A model generated the notes under the pieces. The model ran no database searches, had not been told where the DNA came from, and was given only the letters and a program-made list of their open reading frames with translations. The translations under genes and the position numbers were made by a program. 64,000 nucleotides of DNA from Arthrobacter sp. SW1 (GTDB lineage Bacteria > Actinomycetota > Actinomycetes > Actinomycetales > Micrococcaceae), in the NCBI RefSeq assembly GCF_001766675.1, contig NZ_MJLT01000069.1:62001-126000 (forward strand), in the 5' to 3' direction. Shown piece by piece: positions 1 to 8,924 of this stretch (positions are counted from its first letter, which is position 1; each line of letters opens with the position of its first letter).

Positions 1-441
1 GAGGACGGTCCAGTCGAGGGATTCGGGGGTCTCGCGGACCAGCTCGAGTGCCTTGGCTGCGGTGGTGGCTTCGGCCTTGTATGCCTCGGGGAATTCCGGG
101 GAGTCGAGCAGGCGCACGCCGTCGATGGTCAGGGTGCCGGCGCCGCCGACGATCATGAGCCGGGTGCCTTCGGCGTTGCTGTAGGCGGTGGCCATGGCAT
201 CCAGCCACTCCCCGTGGTCCCCGCCGGTGCGGCTGGGGCCGGTGGCCAGCACGACGACGTCGTGTTCCTTGGCGATGTCCGCGAAGGTTTGGGCGTCAGC
301 CTGGTCTGCGGCCTTCGCGGTTGCGCCGGCAACCTCCGCGCCCTTGCGGGAGATGGCTGTGACCTCGTGGCCGCGGCTGAGGGATTCGTTGACGATCTGG
401 CTGCCGACCATGCCGGTTGCGCCGTACACTGCGATTTTCAT
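1..441 (-). CDS. NAD(P)-binding oxidoreductase (atypical SDR/NmrA type), C-terminus outside window
   Basis: The reading frame starts at ATG 441 (MKIAVYGATG) and runs off the left edge after 147 codons with no stop, so only the N-terminal part is present. The N-terminal GATGMVG matches the glycine-rich GxxGxxG dinucleotide loop of NmrA-like or atypical short-chain dehydrogenases, followed by the usual beta-alpha pattern (EVTAISRKG, DVVVLATGPS, LMIVGGAG). AGGAG lies about eight bases upstream of the start. It is divergent from an HxlR regulator, the arrangement known for quinone or NAD(P)H reductases such as the ytfG (qorB) family controlled by a neighbouring HxlR protein. The substrate cannot be told from the sequence. 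Confidence 0.85.
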   Translation of the reverse strand, partial: MKIAVYGATGMVGSQIVNESLSRGHEVTAISRKGAEVAGATAKAADQADAQTFADIAKEHDVVVLATGPSRTGGDHGEWLDAMATAYSNAEGTRLMIVGGAGTLTIDGVRLLDSPEFPEAYKAEATTAAKALELVRETPESLDWTVL

Positions 442-482
442 GTCTCTCCTCGGGGTTGGTAACCTGCTCTACGGAAAAGACG

Positions 483-497
483 GTATCTATTTGATAC
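483..497. promoter_or_regulatory. Inverted repeat in the oxidoreductase/HxlR divergent promoter
   Basis: GTATC-TATTT-GATAC is a perfect 5-5-5 inverted repeat in the roughly 85-bp gap between the divergent starts (441 and 527). HxlR-family regulators commonly bind short AT-rich inverted repeats (TAC/GTA half-sites) in such gaps, so this is a likely operator for the adjacent regulator. No binding evidence is available. Confidence 0.45.
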
Positions 498-526
498 TGA
501 TAGCTTCAAAGGAACTGAGTTACCCC

Positions 527-931
527 GTGGATACTATTGAGGGCGCAGGCGATGCCCTGCCCGCCGACGTGCTGAACCCTAATTGCCCCTCCCGCGTGAT
601 CTTCCAGCGGATCGGGGACAAGTGGGCTTCACTGGTGGTGCAGGTGCTGGCCGACGGCCCGGTGCGCTTCTCCGATCTGCGCAAGATGGTCAGCGTGGTC
701 ACCCCGAAGGTCCTCACCCAGACCCTGCGCTCCCTCGAACGCGACGGCCTGGTCACCCGCACCATCCACGCGCAGGTGCCGCCGCGCGTGGACTATGAAC
801 TCACCGAACTGGGCCGCTCCCTGCTGGAGCCCTTGGCGCAGTTGCGGCAGTGGGCGGAAAGCCACGTGCCCGCCATTCTCGCCGCACGCGACGCCTACGA
901 CGATGCCCAGGACGAGGCGCTGCTGGGTTAG
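527..931 (+). CDS. HxlR-family winged-helix transcriptional regulator
   Basis: The 134-residue protein has the HxlR pattern: a conserved N-terminal cysteine (NCPSRVIFQRIGDKW), a winged helix (VRFSDLRKMV, TPKVLTQTLRSLERDGLVTR) and YELTELGRSL. The frame stays open for more than 100 codons upstream, but family homology begins near GTG 527, where AAAGGA lies about 13 bases upstream, so the longer start was rejected. HxlR proteins often sense aldehydes, quinones or disulfide stress and control a divergent reductase, which fits the neighbour. The exact start (GTG 527 or a nearby alternative) is uncertain by a few codons. Confidence 0.85.
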   Translation: MDTIEGAGDALPADVLNPNCPSRVIFQRIGDKWASLVVQVLADGPVRFSDLRKMVSVVTPKVLTQTLRSLERDGLVTRTIHAQVPPRVDYELTELGRSLLEPLAQLRQWAESHVPAILAARDAYDDAQDEALLG

Positions 932-961
932 GGCCGTTTACCAGGCCTCGCGCAGCTTTTC

Positions 962-1654
962 CTAAGCGGCGCTCCGTACCGGCGCCCCCAGCCGTCCGTC
1001 CCGCATGGTGACGACGGCGTCGGTGAGCGGCACGAACTCGGTGTCGTGCGTGACCATGAGGGTCGCCGTCGAGAACTCATCGGTGACGCGGCGCAGCAGC
1101 CGCACGATCGCCTCGCTGCGCTCCATGTCCAGGGCCGCCGTCGGCTCATCCACGAGCAGCACCTTCGGGCTGCCCATCAGGGCGCGCGCGATGTTCACCC
1201 GCTGGCGCTGCCCGCCGGAGAGCTGGTGCGGACGCTTGCCGAGCTCGCCGGCCAGCCCGACGACGTCGAGCAGTTCCGCCGCGCGTTGACGTGCCGCGCG
1301 CAGCGGCTTGCCGCGCAGGTGCTCGCCGATGAGCAACTGCTCGACGGCGGTCAGCGACGGAAGCAGGTTCGGCTGCTGGAAGATGATGCCGACCGACTCC
1401 CGGCGGACCGTGGCGCGTTCGCGCGGGCCGAGGGCGGTGGTGTCCTGCCCGTCGATCAGGACGAGTCCGGCAGTAGGCGCGATGAGCGTCGCCGCCACCG
1501 CCAGGAGCGAGGACTTGCCGGAGCCGGAAGGCCCCACGAGGGAGAGGAATTCGCCGGCGCCTACGCTGAGGTTCACGGAGTCGAGGGCGGTGATGGTGGA
1601 ACCGCCGTCCGGGTACTCGAGGGTGGCGTTGACGAGGCTGAGCGGGGTGGTCAC
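962..1654 (-). CDS. ABC exporter ATP-binding protein (LolD/MacB type, HrtA-like)
   Basis: This 230-residue ATPase has Walker A GPSGSGKSS, Q-loop FQQPNLLP, signature LSGGQRQR, Walker B VLLVDEPTAALD and H-loop VTHD. It follows the FtsX-like permease gene after 32 bases on the same strand, so the two form one exporter. GTG 1654 was chosen because GAAAGGC sits about seven bases upstream and the family alignment begins there. The pair is divergent from a histidine kinase and response regulator, the same layout as hrtBA/chrSA for haem efflux in Corynebacterium. Haem as substrate is an inference from gene order and permease resemblance. Confidence 0.9.
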   Translation of the reverse strand: MTTPLSLVNATLEYPDGGSTITALDSVNLSVGAGEFLSLVGPSGSGKSSLLAVAATLIAPTAGLVLIDGQDTTALGPRERATVRRESVGIIFQQPNLLPSLTAVEQLLIGEHLRGKPLRAARQRAAELLDVVGLAGELGKRPHQLSGGQRQRVNIARALMGSPKVLLVDEPTAALDMERSEAIVRLLRRVTDEFSTATLMVTHDTEFVPLTDAVVTMRDGRLGAPVRSAA

Positions 1655-1686
1655 GGTATATGCCTTTCGAGGAATTTGGGAGCTGA

Positions 1687-2790
1687 CTAGTTGCCGCCGA
1701 GGGCGAGCACCGGATCCACCCGGGTGACCCCGCGGACGGCGAGGACGGCCCCGGCCAGGCCGAGCACGACGACCCCCGCCACCGGAAGGATGCTGGTGAG
1801 CGGGGTGACCAGGAACGGTGCGGCCTGCGCCGCGAAGAAGCCGCCCACCCCACCGATGGTCCCGCCCACAGCCGCGCCGGCCAGCAGCACGATGCCGGCC
1901 TGCACCAGCGCGTCCCGGAGCACGTAGCCGGTGGAGGCGCCGAGGGCCTTGAGGACGGCGATGTCGCGGGTGCGCTGTACCGTCCAGACCGTCAGGAACG
2001 CCACGATCACCAGGGCGGAGATGCCGTAGAGGAAGGCCTGCATCAGCAGGAGCGAGCCGTTTTCGCTCTTGTAGGATCCGAGCGCCTGGAAGGATTCCGT
2101 AGGAGTCGCGCTGACCGTGCCGGCCGCAGCATTGGCGGCGTCGGCGTCCACGGAGGCTCCGGCGTCGAAGGCCACGGCCAGGACGGTGGCCTCCTCCGCT
2201 CCGGCGTGTGCGATCCTGCGCCAGGTATCCAAGGTGGTCCACACGACGCCGGTATGCGAGTACCACTGGTCCGGGACGACGGCGGAGACGGTCAGTGTGG
2301 TGCCTGAGACCGCTACCTCGCTGCCCTTCGCCAGATCCAGTTCCTTGGCCAGGGATTCGCCGATCACCACGGTTTCGTCCGTCAGCGGGGCCGGGGCGGG
2401 GGCCGTGCGGTCGGCAACCGCGGCGTCCGTGCCGAACACGGCCACATTGGCGGTGCCGCGGGCCGCTCCGTCATCGCCTAGCGACTGGAAACGGGTCTGG
2501 TTGATGCCCAACGCGCTCACCCCGGAAACCCCTGGCTCTGCGCGCCACTGGTCGAGCTGCCCTGGGGTGACCTCGGATTCGGTGTAGGACGCCTTCGCTT
2601 CGCCGCCCGGAGGTGCGCCGAACACGATCCGGTCCGCCGGCAGTGCGGCGATGGCCGACGTCGACTGGTTCGCCAGGCCGGCGGTGAGCCCGGAGAGCAT
2701 CACCAGCAGGAGGGTGATCAGGGCGACCACGCTGCCCATGAGGGCAAAGCGGCCCTTGGCGAAACGGAGGTCGCGGAGTGCGAGGAACAT
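1687..2790 (-). CDS. FtsX-like ABC exporter permease (HrtB-like)
   Basis: This 367-residue permease has an N-terminal membrane segment (residues about 17-40) after a basic MFLALRDLRFAKGRF start, a large extracytoplasmic domain (about 45-240) and three C-terminal helices, the MacB/FtsX topology. The start ATG 2790 is preceded by AAAGGA. The N-terminal wording, size and divergent histidine kinase resemble actinobacterial HrtB haem exporters. Together with the downstream ATPase it would make a homodimeric exporter (two permeases, two ATPases). A different toxic amphiphile cannot be excluded. Confidence 0.85.
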   Translation of the reverse strand: MFLALRDLRFAKGRFALMGSVVALITLLLVMLSGLTAGLANQSTSAIAALPADRIVFGAPPGGEAKASYTESEVTPGQLDQWRAEPGVSGVSALGINQTRFQSLGDDGAARGTANVAVFGTDAAVADRTAPAPAPLTDETVVIGESLAKELDLAKGSEVAVSGTTLTVSAVVPDQWYSHTGVVWTTLDTWRRIAHAGAEEATVLAVAFDAGASVDADAANAAAGTVSATPTESFQALGSYKSENGSLLLMQAFLYGISALVIVAFLTVWTVQRTRDIAVLKALGASTGYVLRDALVQAGIVLLAGAAVGGTIGGVGGFFAAQAAPFLVTPLTSILPVAGVVVLGLAGAVLAVRGVTRVDPVLALGGN

Positions 2791-2917
2791 CGGAATCCTT
2801 TGCTCGTGCCGGCATCCATGGCCGGGCGGTGTGCGTCTGTTTCCACTCTCCCGGCGGCGGGCTGCCAGGGGATCGCGCACCGGGTTGATCTGCCGGAGCC
2901 GTGCGGTTGAACGCGGC

Positions 2918-2935
2918 ATCAACCAATTGGTTGAT
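2918..2935. promoter_or_regulatory. 18-bp perfect palindrome, likely response-regulator operator
   Basis: ATCAACCAATTGGTTGAT is a perfect 18-bp palindrome between the permease start (2790) and the kinase start (2997). Further copies of the half-site GGTTGA occur at 2883-2888 and 2905-2910. NarL-type response regulators bind short inverted or direct half-sites, so this is the best candidate for autoregulation and exporter control by the adjacent system. Confidence 0.55.
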
Positions 2936-2996
2936 TCAGCCGCGGCGGCGCGGGAATCAGGCTTTTCCGTCGGTGCCGCTGGCTACTCTGGAAGGC

Positions 2997-4289
2997 ATGG
3001 CAGAACAGCAGGGGCCCCGTCCCGAGCACGGCGGCACGGAGCTGATCCTGCGCGTCCTGCGCGTGAGCCTGCACGTGGGCTTCGCCGTGCTGCTGCTGGT
3101 GGCCGTGGTCCGTTTGCTCATCGCTGCGTCGTCCCCGGTAGGGCTCGGCGCGGGGCTGCTGCTTTCCGTACTGCTCGCCGCGGTGTACCTGGCCGGTACT
3201 CTCCTGGAGAAGCGGCACGCGGTGGATCCCTCCCGTTTTGATCCGAGCCGTTTCGCGCTCCACTGGTTGGGCGCCGTGACGTTGCTCTGGCTTCTCTTGT
3301 TGCTGGTGAGTTCGGACTTCGCTTGGGTAGCCTTTCCTCTTTTCTTCCTGCAGTTGCACCTGCTCCCCTTGCGCTGGGCCCTGCCGGCCGTCGGCGCCAG
3401 CACCGCCCTGCTGGTGGGCTCGCTGTGGTTCCACAGCCGTGGAACTGGCGACGGCGGCCTGCAGCTGGCGATGGTGCTGGGGCCGGTCTTCGGGGCCGCG
3501 TTCGCCGTGGTCACCGGCCTTGCCTACCGCGCCTTGTACCTCGAGGCCGAGAGCCAGCGCGTGGCCGCGGAAGAACTTCGCCGCACCCGGGCCGAACTGG
3601 CCAGGAGCCAGCATGAGGCCGGGGTGCTGGCCGAGCGTGAACGCCTGGCCCGCGAAATCCACGACACCCTGGCCCAGGGCTTTTCCAGCATCCTCCTCAT
3701 GGGCAGGTCCGCCGCGAAGGCGCTCGACGCCGGAGACCGGGACACCGTGCGCAGCCGCCTGCAGACGGTCCAGGACACCGCATCGGCCAACCTCGAGGAA
3801 GCCCGCAGCTTCGTCCGCGGTCTCCAGCCGCCCGAGTTGGAAGAGTCCGGCCTCGTGGAGGCGCTGCGGCGGCTGTGCGCGAAAACCGAAAGCGAGGCGG
3901 CGGCCCGGGGAACGTCACTGCGGTGCCGTTTCGAACTGGAGGGCACCGCCGTCGAACTGCCCAAGGCGTACCAGGCCACGCTGCTGCGGGCGGCACAGTC
4001 TTCCCTCGCGAACGTCTGGGCGCACGCCAGGGCGCGCACCGCCGTCGTCACGCTTTCCTTCCTGGATGCCGAGGTGACCATGGACATCTATGACGACGGC
4101 GTGGGCTTCGACCCCGCGGCGGTGCTGTCCGTTGCCGCGCGGCCAGACGGCAGCGGAGTGGGAATCATGAGTCTTCGCGAGCGGCTCTCCGCGTTCGGCG
4201 GCACCCTGGACATTGAATCCGCGCCGGGCGAAGGCACCGTGGTGGCCGTCCGTCTCCCCTTGTCGGAAGGGAAGGCGCCCGGTGCCTGA
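2997..4289 (+). CDS. Sensor histidine kinase, NarL/DegS type with multi-pass membrane sensor (ChrS-like)
   Basis: The 430-residue protein has about six hydrophobic segments in residues 20-180, a linker coiled-coil (about 183-210), the HisKA_3 phosphoacceptor box ERLAREIHDTLAQGF with His222, and a C-terminal HATPase domain with an N-box around residues 335-350 and DDGVGFDP plus GVGIMSLRERL. The first ATG with a good site (GGAAGG upstream) is 2997; a longer GTG start would place the palindrome inside the gene. The lack of a large extracellular loop suggests intramembrane sensing. The response-regulator gene overlaps its end. The divergent exporter is the likely target. Confidence 0.9.
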   Translation: MAEQQGPRPEHGGTELILRVLRVSLHVGFAVLLLVAVVRLLIAASSPVGLGAGLLLSVLLAAVYLAGTLLEKRHAVDPSRFDPSRFALHWLGAVTLLWLLLLLVSSDFAWVAFPLFFLQLHLLPLRWALPAVGASTALLVGSLWFHSRGTGDGGLQLAMVLGPVFGAAFAVVTGLAYRALYLEAESQRVAAEELRRTRAELARSQHEAGVLAERERLAREIHDTLAQGFSSILLMGRSAAKALDAGDRDTVRSRLQTVQDTASANLEEARSFVRGLQPPELEESGLVEALRRLCAKTESEAAARGTSLRCRFELEGTAVELPKAYQATLLRAAQSSLANVWAHARARTAVVTLSFLDAEVTMDIYDDGVGFDPAAVLSVAARPDGSGVGIMSLRERLSAFGGTLDIESAPGEGTVVAVRLPLSEGKAPGA

Positions 4290-4938
4290 TATCCGCGTCC
4301 TCCTGGTGGATGACCACCCCGTGGTGCGCGCCGGACTCCGTGCCATGCTGGCGGATTTTGACGGCGTCACCGTGGTGTCCGAAGCCGCCGACGGCGGTGC
4401 CGCCCTGGCGGAACTGTCCCGGCTGCACGCCCTGGGCGAACCCGTGGACCTGGTGCTGATGGACCTGCAGATGGGCGGCGGGATGGACGGTGTTACGGCC
4501 ACCGGCAGGATCAAGGCCGGCGAGGCCGGGAGCCCTCCGCCGCCGGTATTGATCCTGACCACCTACGACACCGACGCCGACATCCTTGCAGCCGTGGAAG
4601 CCGGGGCTGCGGGCTACATGCTCAAGGACGCGCCGCCGGAACAGATCCGCCAGGCCGTGGTGTCCGCCGCGGCCGGGCAGACGGCCCTGGCTCCCGGGGT
4701 CGCGGCGAAGCTCATGGGGCACCTACGCAATCCGGAGACCGCCCTGAGCCCGCGCGAACTGCAGATCCTGGAACTCCTGGCCACGGGCCTCGGCAACCGG
4801 GCGATCGCGAGGCAGCTCTTCATTTCCGAGGCCACGGTGAAGACGCATCTGGTCCACATTTACGGGAAGCTCGTCGTGGACAACCGCACGGCCGCCATCT
4901 CCGTGGCGCGGCAGAAACGGATCATCCGGGACTCCTGA
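4282..4938 (+). CDS. NarL/LuxR-family response regulator (ChrA-like)
   Basis: The 218-residue protein has a receiver domain (VLLVDDHPVV, phosphoacceptor Asp61 in VLMDLQM, Lys in YMLKDAP) and a C-terminal LuxR helix-turn-helix (LSPRELQILELLATGLGNRAIARQLFISEATVKTHL). GTG 4282 overlaps the kinase stop by eight bases, indicating translational coupling; GGAAGGGAAGG lies upstream. It probably binds the palindrome in front of the kinase gene. Confidence 0.92.
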   Translation: MPDIRVLLVDDHPVVRAGLRAMLADFDGVTVVSEAADGGAALAELSRLHALGEPVDLVLMDLQMGGGMDGVTATGRIKAGEAGSPPPPVLILTTYDTDADILAAVEAGAAGYMLKDAPPEQIRQAVVSAAAGQTALAPGVAAKLMGHLRNPETALSPRELQILELLATGLGNRAIARQLFISEATVKTHLVHIYGKLVVDNRTAAISVARQKRIIRDS

Positions 4939-5026
4939 GCCGCAGTTCTTTCGTGTGTGTTTTTGGGCGGAATCGTGTGCATTTTTGGTGGAAAGCTTGA
5001 CCTGCGGCTCCCGCGAGATGACGATT

Positions 5027-5041
5027 AGTGAACGTTTCACT
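5027..5041. promoter_or_regulatory. LacI-type operator candidate before the GH31 gene
   Basis: AGTGAA-CGT-TTCACT is a 6-3-6 inverted repeat resembling LacI-family operators of actinobacterial sugar genes (centre AACGTT-like). A -10-like CATAAA lies at 5053-5058, and the operator would cover the matching -35 region, a repression geometry. A separate 9-bp inverted repeat (4937-4945 with 5002-5010) brackets the T/G-rich start of this spacer; its role is unclear. Confidence 0.45.
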
Positions 5042-5082
5042 GTGAGTTAGATCATAAAAAGTCATCTTCGAAAGTGAGTCCC

Positions 5083-8000
5083 ATGCCGTTTCCCTTATCC
5101 GGCCTGCTCAGGAACCGGAGTACCGCCCTTGCCCTCGCAGCTGTCCTCTCGGCGTCGTCCCTTCCGGGCCTGGTCTTCGCAGGACCCGCAGCCGCCGCCC
5201 CGGGCGACCCCTCGGTGGTCAAGCCCGTCACCCCGGAAGTCCCCGTGGACGCCGCAGGCGTTCCCCTCGGAAAGATCACCGGATTCACTCAGCGCAACAA
5301 CGTGGTTGACCTCGCTGCGGAATCCGGTGCCCTCCGCGTGACCTTCCTGGACGAGGTCAACTTCCGCCTTGAAGCAGACCCTTCCGGACAATTCACGGAC
5401 CCCGCCAACACTGACCAGGGAGACCCGGCCCGCACTGCCAACATCGTGGTTGGCAAGGACAAGTTCGCCGGCGCGGCCGTCACGGTCGAAGACGGCGAAT
5501 GGCTCACCATCAGGACCGCCAAGGTCACCCTGGAAATCAACAAGGCCACCACCCAGCTCAAGGTCAGCCGCGCGGACGGCTCCCTGGTCTTCGCCGAATC
5601 GGCCCCCATCACGTTCGGCGCCAAGTCCGCCACGCAGCACCTGCAGCCGCAGGACGGCGAACAGTTCATCGGCGGCGGCATGCAGAACGGCCGCTCCGTA
5701 CACACCGGCGCCCTGATCAACATCGCCCGCAACTTCGACTGGGACGACGACGGCTACCCCAACGCGGTGCCCTACTACATGTCCTCCAAGGGCTACGGCG
5801 TCCTGCGCAACACCTTCGCCCGCGGCTCCTACGACTTCGGCGGGCAGCCCAGCACCACGCACGAGGAGAAACGCTTCGACGCCTACTACTTCGTGGGCGA
5901 CTACAAGCAGTCCCTGGGCGCCTACACCACGCTGACCGGCAAGCCCATGATGCCGCCCGTCTACGCCCTGGAATACGGCGACGCCGACTGCTACAACCGC
6001 TCCAACCCGGACTACTCCTCCTCCGGCTACGGCGATCCGGACGGCGCCAAGCAGCGCACCCCGGACGCCATCAAGACCGCCCGCAAGTTCGTGGAGAACG
6101 ACATGCCCGCCGGCTGGATGCTGGTCAACGACGGCTACGGCTGCGAGTACCAGGAACTCCCGGAAACCGTGGCCAACATCGAGGAGGAAACGGACCTCAA
6201 AGTAGGCCTCTGGACCCAGCGTTCCCTGACCAACCAGGAATACGAAGTGGGCCAGGCCGGCATCCGCCTGCGCAAGCTCGACGTCGCCTGGGTGGGCCAG
6301 GGATACCGCCAGGCACTGACCGGCTGCGAGGCCGCACACGGCGGGATCGAGAAGTACTCCAATGCCCGCGGCACCTCGCTCATGGTCGAAGGTTGGGCCG
6401 GTTCCCAGCGCTGCGGCATGCAGTGGACCGGCGACCACTCCGGAAACCTCGACGCCGTCCGCTGGCAGGTCCCGGCCCTCACCGGCGCCGGCAACTCGGG
6501 CCTGGCGTTCACCACCGGAGACGTGGACGGCATCTTCGGCGGCTCCCCCGAGTCCTACGTGCGCGATCTGCAGTGGAAGGCCTTTGCCCCGGCTCTCTAT
6601 TCGATGTCCGGGTGGGCGCCGAAGGACAAGCGGCCCTGGCTCTACGGCGATGAAGCCACGGCCATCAACCGCAAGTACCTGCAGCTCCGCCAGCAGCTGA
6701 TGCCCTTTATCTACACCCTGGCCCAGGAATCCGCGGCCACCGGCGTCTCCATGATGCGTTCCATGGCCCTGGAATTCCCGGAGCAGCAGTGGTCCTACGG
6801 GGACGAGGCCAACAAGCAGTTCATGCTCGGCAAGGACTTCCTGGTGGCACCCGTCTTCACCCAGGCCGACGTCCGCAACGGGATCTTCCTCCCCGCCGGG
6901 CAGCAGTGGGTGGATTACTGGACCGGCAAGCTCTACCAGGGCGGCCAGATCCTCAACGGCTACGAGGCCCCGCTGGACCGCCTCCCCGTCTTCGTCCGGG
7001 CCGGCGCCGTGGTTCCGCAGGGAATCGTGGCCCGCAACGCCTCGCTGGTTCCGGAGGATTCACCCATCACCCTGGACGTCTACGCCAAGGGCAAGAACAG
7101 CTTCACGCTCTACGAAGATGACAAGGTCACCCGCGAATACAAGGACGGCAAGGCGTCCCGCCAGCGCTTCGACGTGGAGGCCCCGGACTACGGCCCGGGC
7201 ACCGTTTCCGTGACCATCGGCGCCCGCGAAGGCAACTACTCCGGCAAGGCCGCGGCCCGCCCGTACCAGCTCAAGGTGCACGCGGGTGCCGCTCCGCTGG
7301 AGGTCCGGTTGGGCGCGGCACTCCTGCCCAAGCTCAGCGGGAAGGACGCTTTCGACGCCGCCGCCACCGGCTGGTTCTTCGATCCGGCCAACAACGGCAC
7401 CGTCCACGTCAAAGCCGGGGCCATCGCCTCGGACAAGACGGCCACCGTCCTCCTGAAGCAGGCCGGTCCCCTGGGCGGTGCGAGCCAGGACGCCCTTGCC
7501 GCCGAACTCCGCGTCACCACCGGAAAGCAGGTCTTCCAGGACCAGGACACCACCGTCACCGGGGCGTTCGTCAACACCGGCAAGGGTGCAAAGTCCAACG
7601 TCAGGATCACCCCCGTCCTGCCCGCGGGCTGGACCGTCAAGAACGCCACCGGAGACACCGCCGCCACTGTGGCGGGCGGCCAGCAGGCCACCGCGACGTT
7701 CGTGGTCTCACCCGGCTCCAGCGCGAAGGCGGGCCCGCAGACCGTCCGCTTCTCGGCGTCGTACACGGCTGCGGACGGCTCCGCGCAAACGGCAGCCGGC
7801 GCGAACCAGATCTACGTTGCGTACGGCTCGCTGGCCGCGGCGTACAACAACATCTCCGTCACCACGGTGGCCAATAAGGCACTGGGCAATTTCGACGGCG
7901 GCGGGGCCACCTTCGCGGCCGAACAGCTCGCCACCGCGCCCATTCCGGCCGGCGGCGTGCGGCCCGGCAGCACGGTGACCGTACACGCCGGGACGCCCAA

Positions 8001-8889
8001 GCAGGTGGACTTCACCTGGCCGGCCGTGGGGCCGGACGTGCCGAACGCCGTCGCGCTGTCCGGGCAGACCATCGCCCTGGGCGGCAAGGGAACGCACCTG
8101 GCGGTCCTCGGCTCGGCAGCCGTCGGCGGCGGCACCAGCCCGGTCCTCACCCTGAACTACGCGGACGGATCCAGCGAGAAGCAGTCCATCTTCTTCCCCA
8201 ACTGGCTCCAGCCGCGCGAACTGGGCGGCTCCGTGGTGGCCGTATCCGAGATGGGCCGCAACAACGCCAACGGCCCTTCCCCGGAATACACGCAGTACAA
8301 GTACCAGGCCTTCGCCAACACCGTCCGCCTGAACCCGGGCAAGGAACTGGCCTCGGTCACGCTGCCCACCGATACCCGCGTGAAGTTCTTCGACTGGAAG
8401 GTGGCCACCTGGCCGCTGCCGGCCGCGCCAAGCGGCGACGTGTACGCCTCGGAAACTCCGTGGGTGGACGCGGTCAACGGTTACGGAGTGATCGGCCTCA
8501 ACGTGGCCAACAAGGACTCGGCCACCTCCCCGGACAAGCCCCTGGCCATCAACTACACCGACCCGGCCACCGGCAAGGAACCCGTCTTCAGCAAGGGCCT
8601 GGGCGTGCACGCTTTGTCCCGCATCAGTTACTACCTGGGCGGAAAATGCACCTCGTTCACCGCCCAGGTGGGGCTGGAAAGCGGCTTCGGCGGCAACATC
8701 ATTTTCAAGGTCAATGCCGACGGCGTGAACAAGTACCAGTCCCGCACCTACACGCCGGGTTTCGCCCCGGAATCCGTGACGGTGGACCTGCGCGGGGCGT
8801 CCTACGTGGAACTGGTGGTTGAGCCTTCCGGCTCCATCAACGGCGCCCACGGCGTGTGGGGCGACGCCAGGTTCAGCTGCGCTCCCTGA
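5083..8889 (+). CDS. Secreted GH31 glycoside hydrolase with NEW3 and C-terminal NPCBM domains
   Basis: The 1,268-residue protein has a Sec signal peptide (LALAAVLSASSLPGLVFAG, cleavage near AAAAP), a GH31 N-terminal beta-sandwich, a (beta/alpha)8 catalytic domain and C-terminal beta modules. The likely nucleophile is Asp400 in KLDVAW and the acid/base Asp451 in WTGDHSG. Residues about 810-910 resemble the NPCBM-associated NEW3 domain and the last 140 an NPCBM/NEW2 sugar-binding module (GLGVHALSRISY to HGVWGDARF). GH31 enzymes act on alpha-glucosides, xylosides or transfer isomaltosyl units; which one applies is not decided here. ATG 5083 has GAAAGTGAG upstream; GTG 5074 is an alternative. A LacI-type operator precedes it. 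Confidence 0.88.
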   Translation: MPFPLSGLLRNRSTALALAAVLSASSLPGLVFAGPAAAAPGDPSVVKPVTPEVPVDAAGVPLGKITGFTQRNNVVDLAAESGALRVTFLDEVNFRLEADPSGQFTDPANTDQGDPARTANIVVGKDKFAGAAVTVEDGEWLTIRTAKVTLEINKATTQLKVSRADGSLVFAESAPITFGAKSATQHLQPQDGEQFIGGGMQNGRSVHTGALINIARNFDWDDDGYPNAVPYYMSSKGYGVLRNTFARGSYDFGGQPSTTHEEKRFDAYYFVGDYKQSLGAYTTLTGKPMMPPVYALEYGDADCYNRSNPDYSSSGYGDPDGAKQRTPDAIKTARKFVENDMPAGWMLVNDGYGCEYQELPETVANIEEETDLKVGLWTQRSLTNQEYEVGQAGIRLRKLDVAWVGQGYRQALTGCEAAHGGIEKYSNARGTSLMVEGWAGSQRCGMQWTGDHSGNLDAVRWQVPALTGAGNSGLAFTTGDVDGIFGGSPESYVRDLQWKAFAPALYSMSGWAPKDKRPWLYGDEATAINRKYLQLRQQLMPFIYTLAQESAATGVSMMRSMALEFPEQQWSYGDEANKQFMLGKDFLVAPVFTQADVRNGIFLPAGQQWVDYWTGKLYQGGQILNGYEAPLDRLPVFVRAGAVVPQGIVARNASLVPEDSPITLDVYAKGKNSFTLYEDDKVTREYKDGKASRQRFDVEAPDYGPGTVSVTIGAREGNYSGKAAARPYQLKVHAGAAPLEVRLGAALLPKLSGKDAFDAAATGWFFDPANNGTVHVKAGAIASDKTATVLLKQAGPLGGASQDALAAELRVTTGKQVFQDQDTTVTGAFVNTGKGAKSNVRITPVLPAGWTVKNATGDTAATVAGGQQATATFVVSPGSSAKAGPQTVRFSASYTAADGSAQTAAGANQIYVAYGSLAAAYNNISVTTVANKALGNFDGGGATFAAEQLATAPIPAGGVRPGSTVTVHAGTPKQVDFTWPAVGPDVPNAVALSGQTIALGGKGTHLAVLGSAAVGGGTSPVLTLNYADGSSEKQSIFFPNWLQPRELGGSVVAVSEMGRNNANGPSPEYTQYKYQAFANTVRLNPGKELASVTLPTDTRVKFFDWKVATWPLPAAPSGDVYASETPWVDAVNGYGVIGLNVANKDSATSPDKPLAINYTDPATGKEPVFSKGLGVHALSRISYYLGGKCTSFTAQVGLESGFGGNIIFKVNADGVNKYQSRTYTPGFAPESVTVDLRGASYVELVVEPSGSINGAHGVWGDARFSCAP

Positions 8890-8924
8890 GGTTCCATGAA
8901 CTGACTGCTCGCTGAACTGACTGC

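Noticed and set aside
188..526. N-terminal extension of the HxlR frame
   Set aside because: It is antisense to the oxidoreductase gene and contains no HxlR-like sequence.
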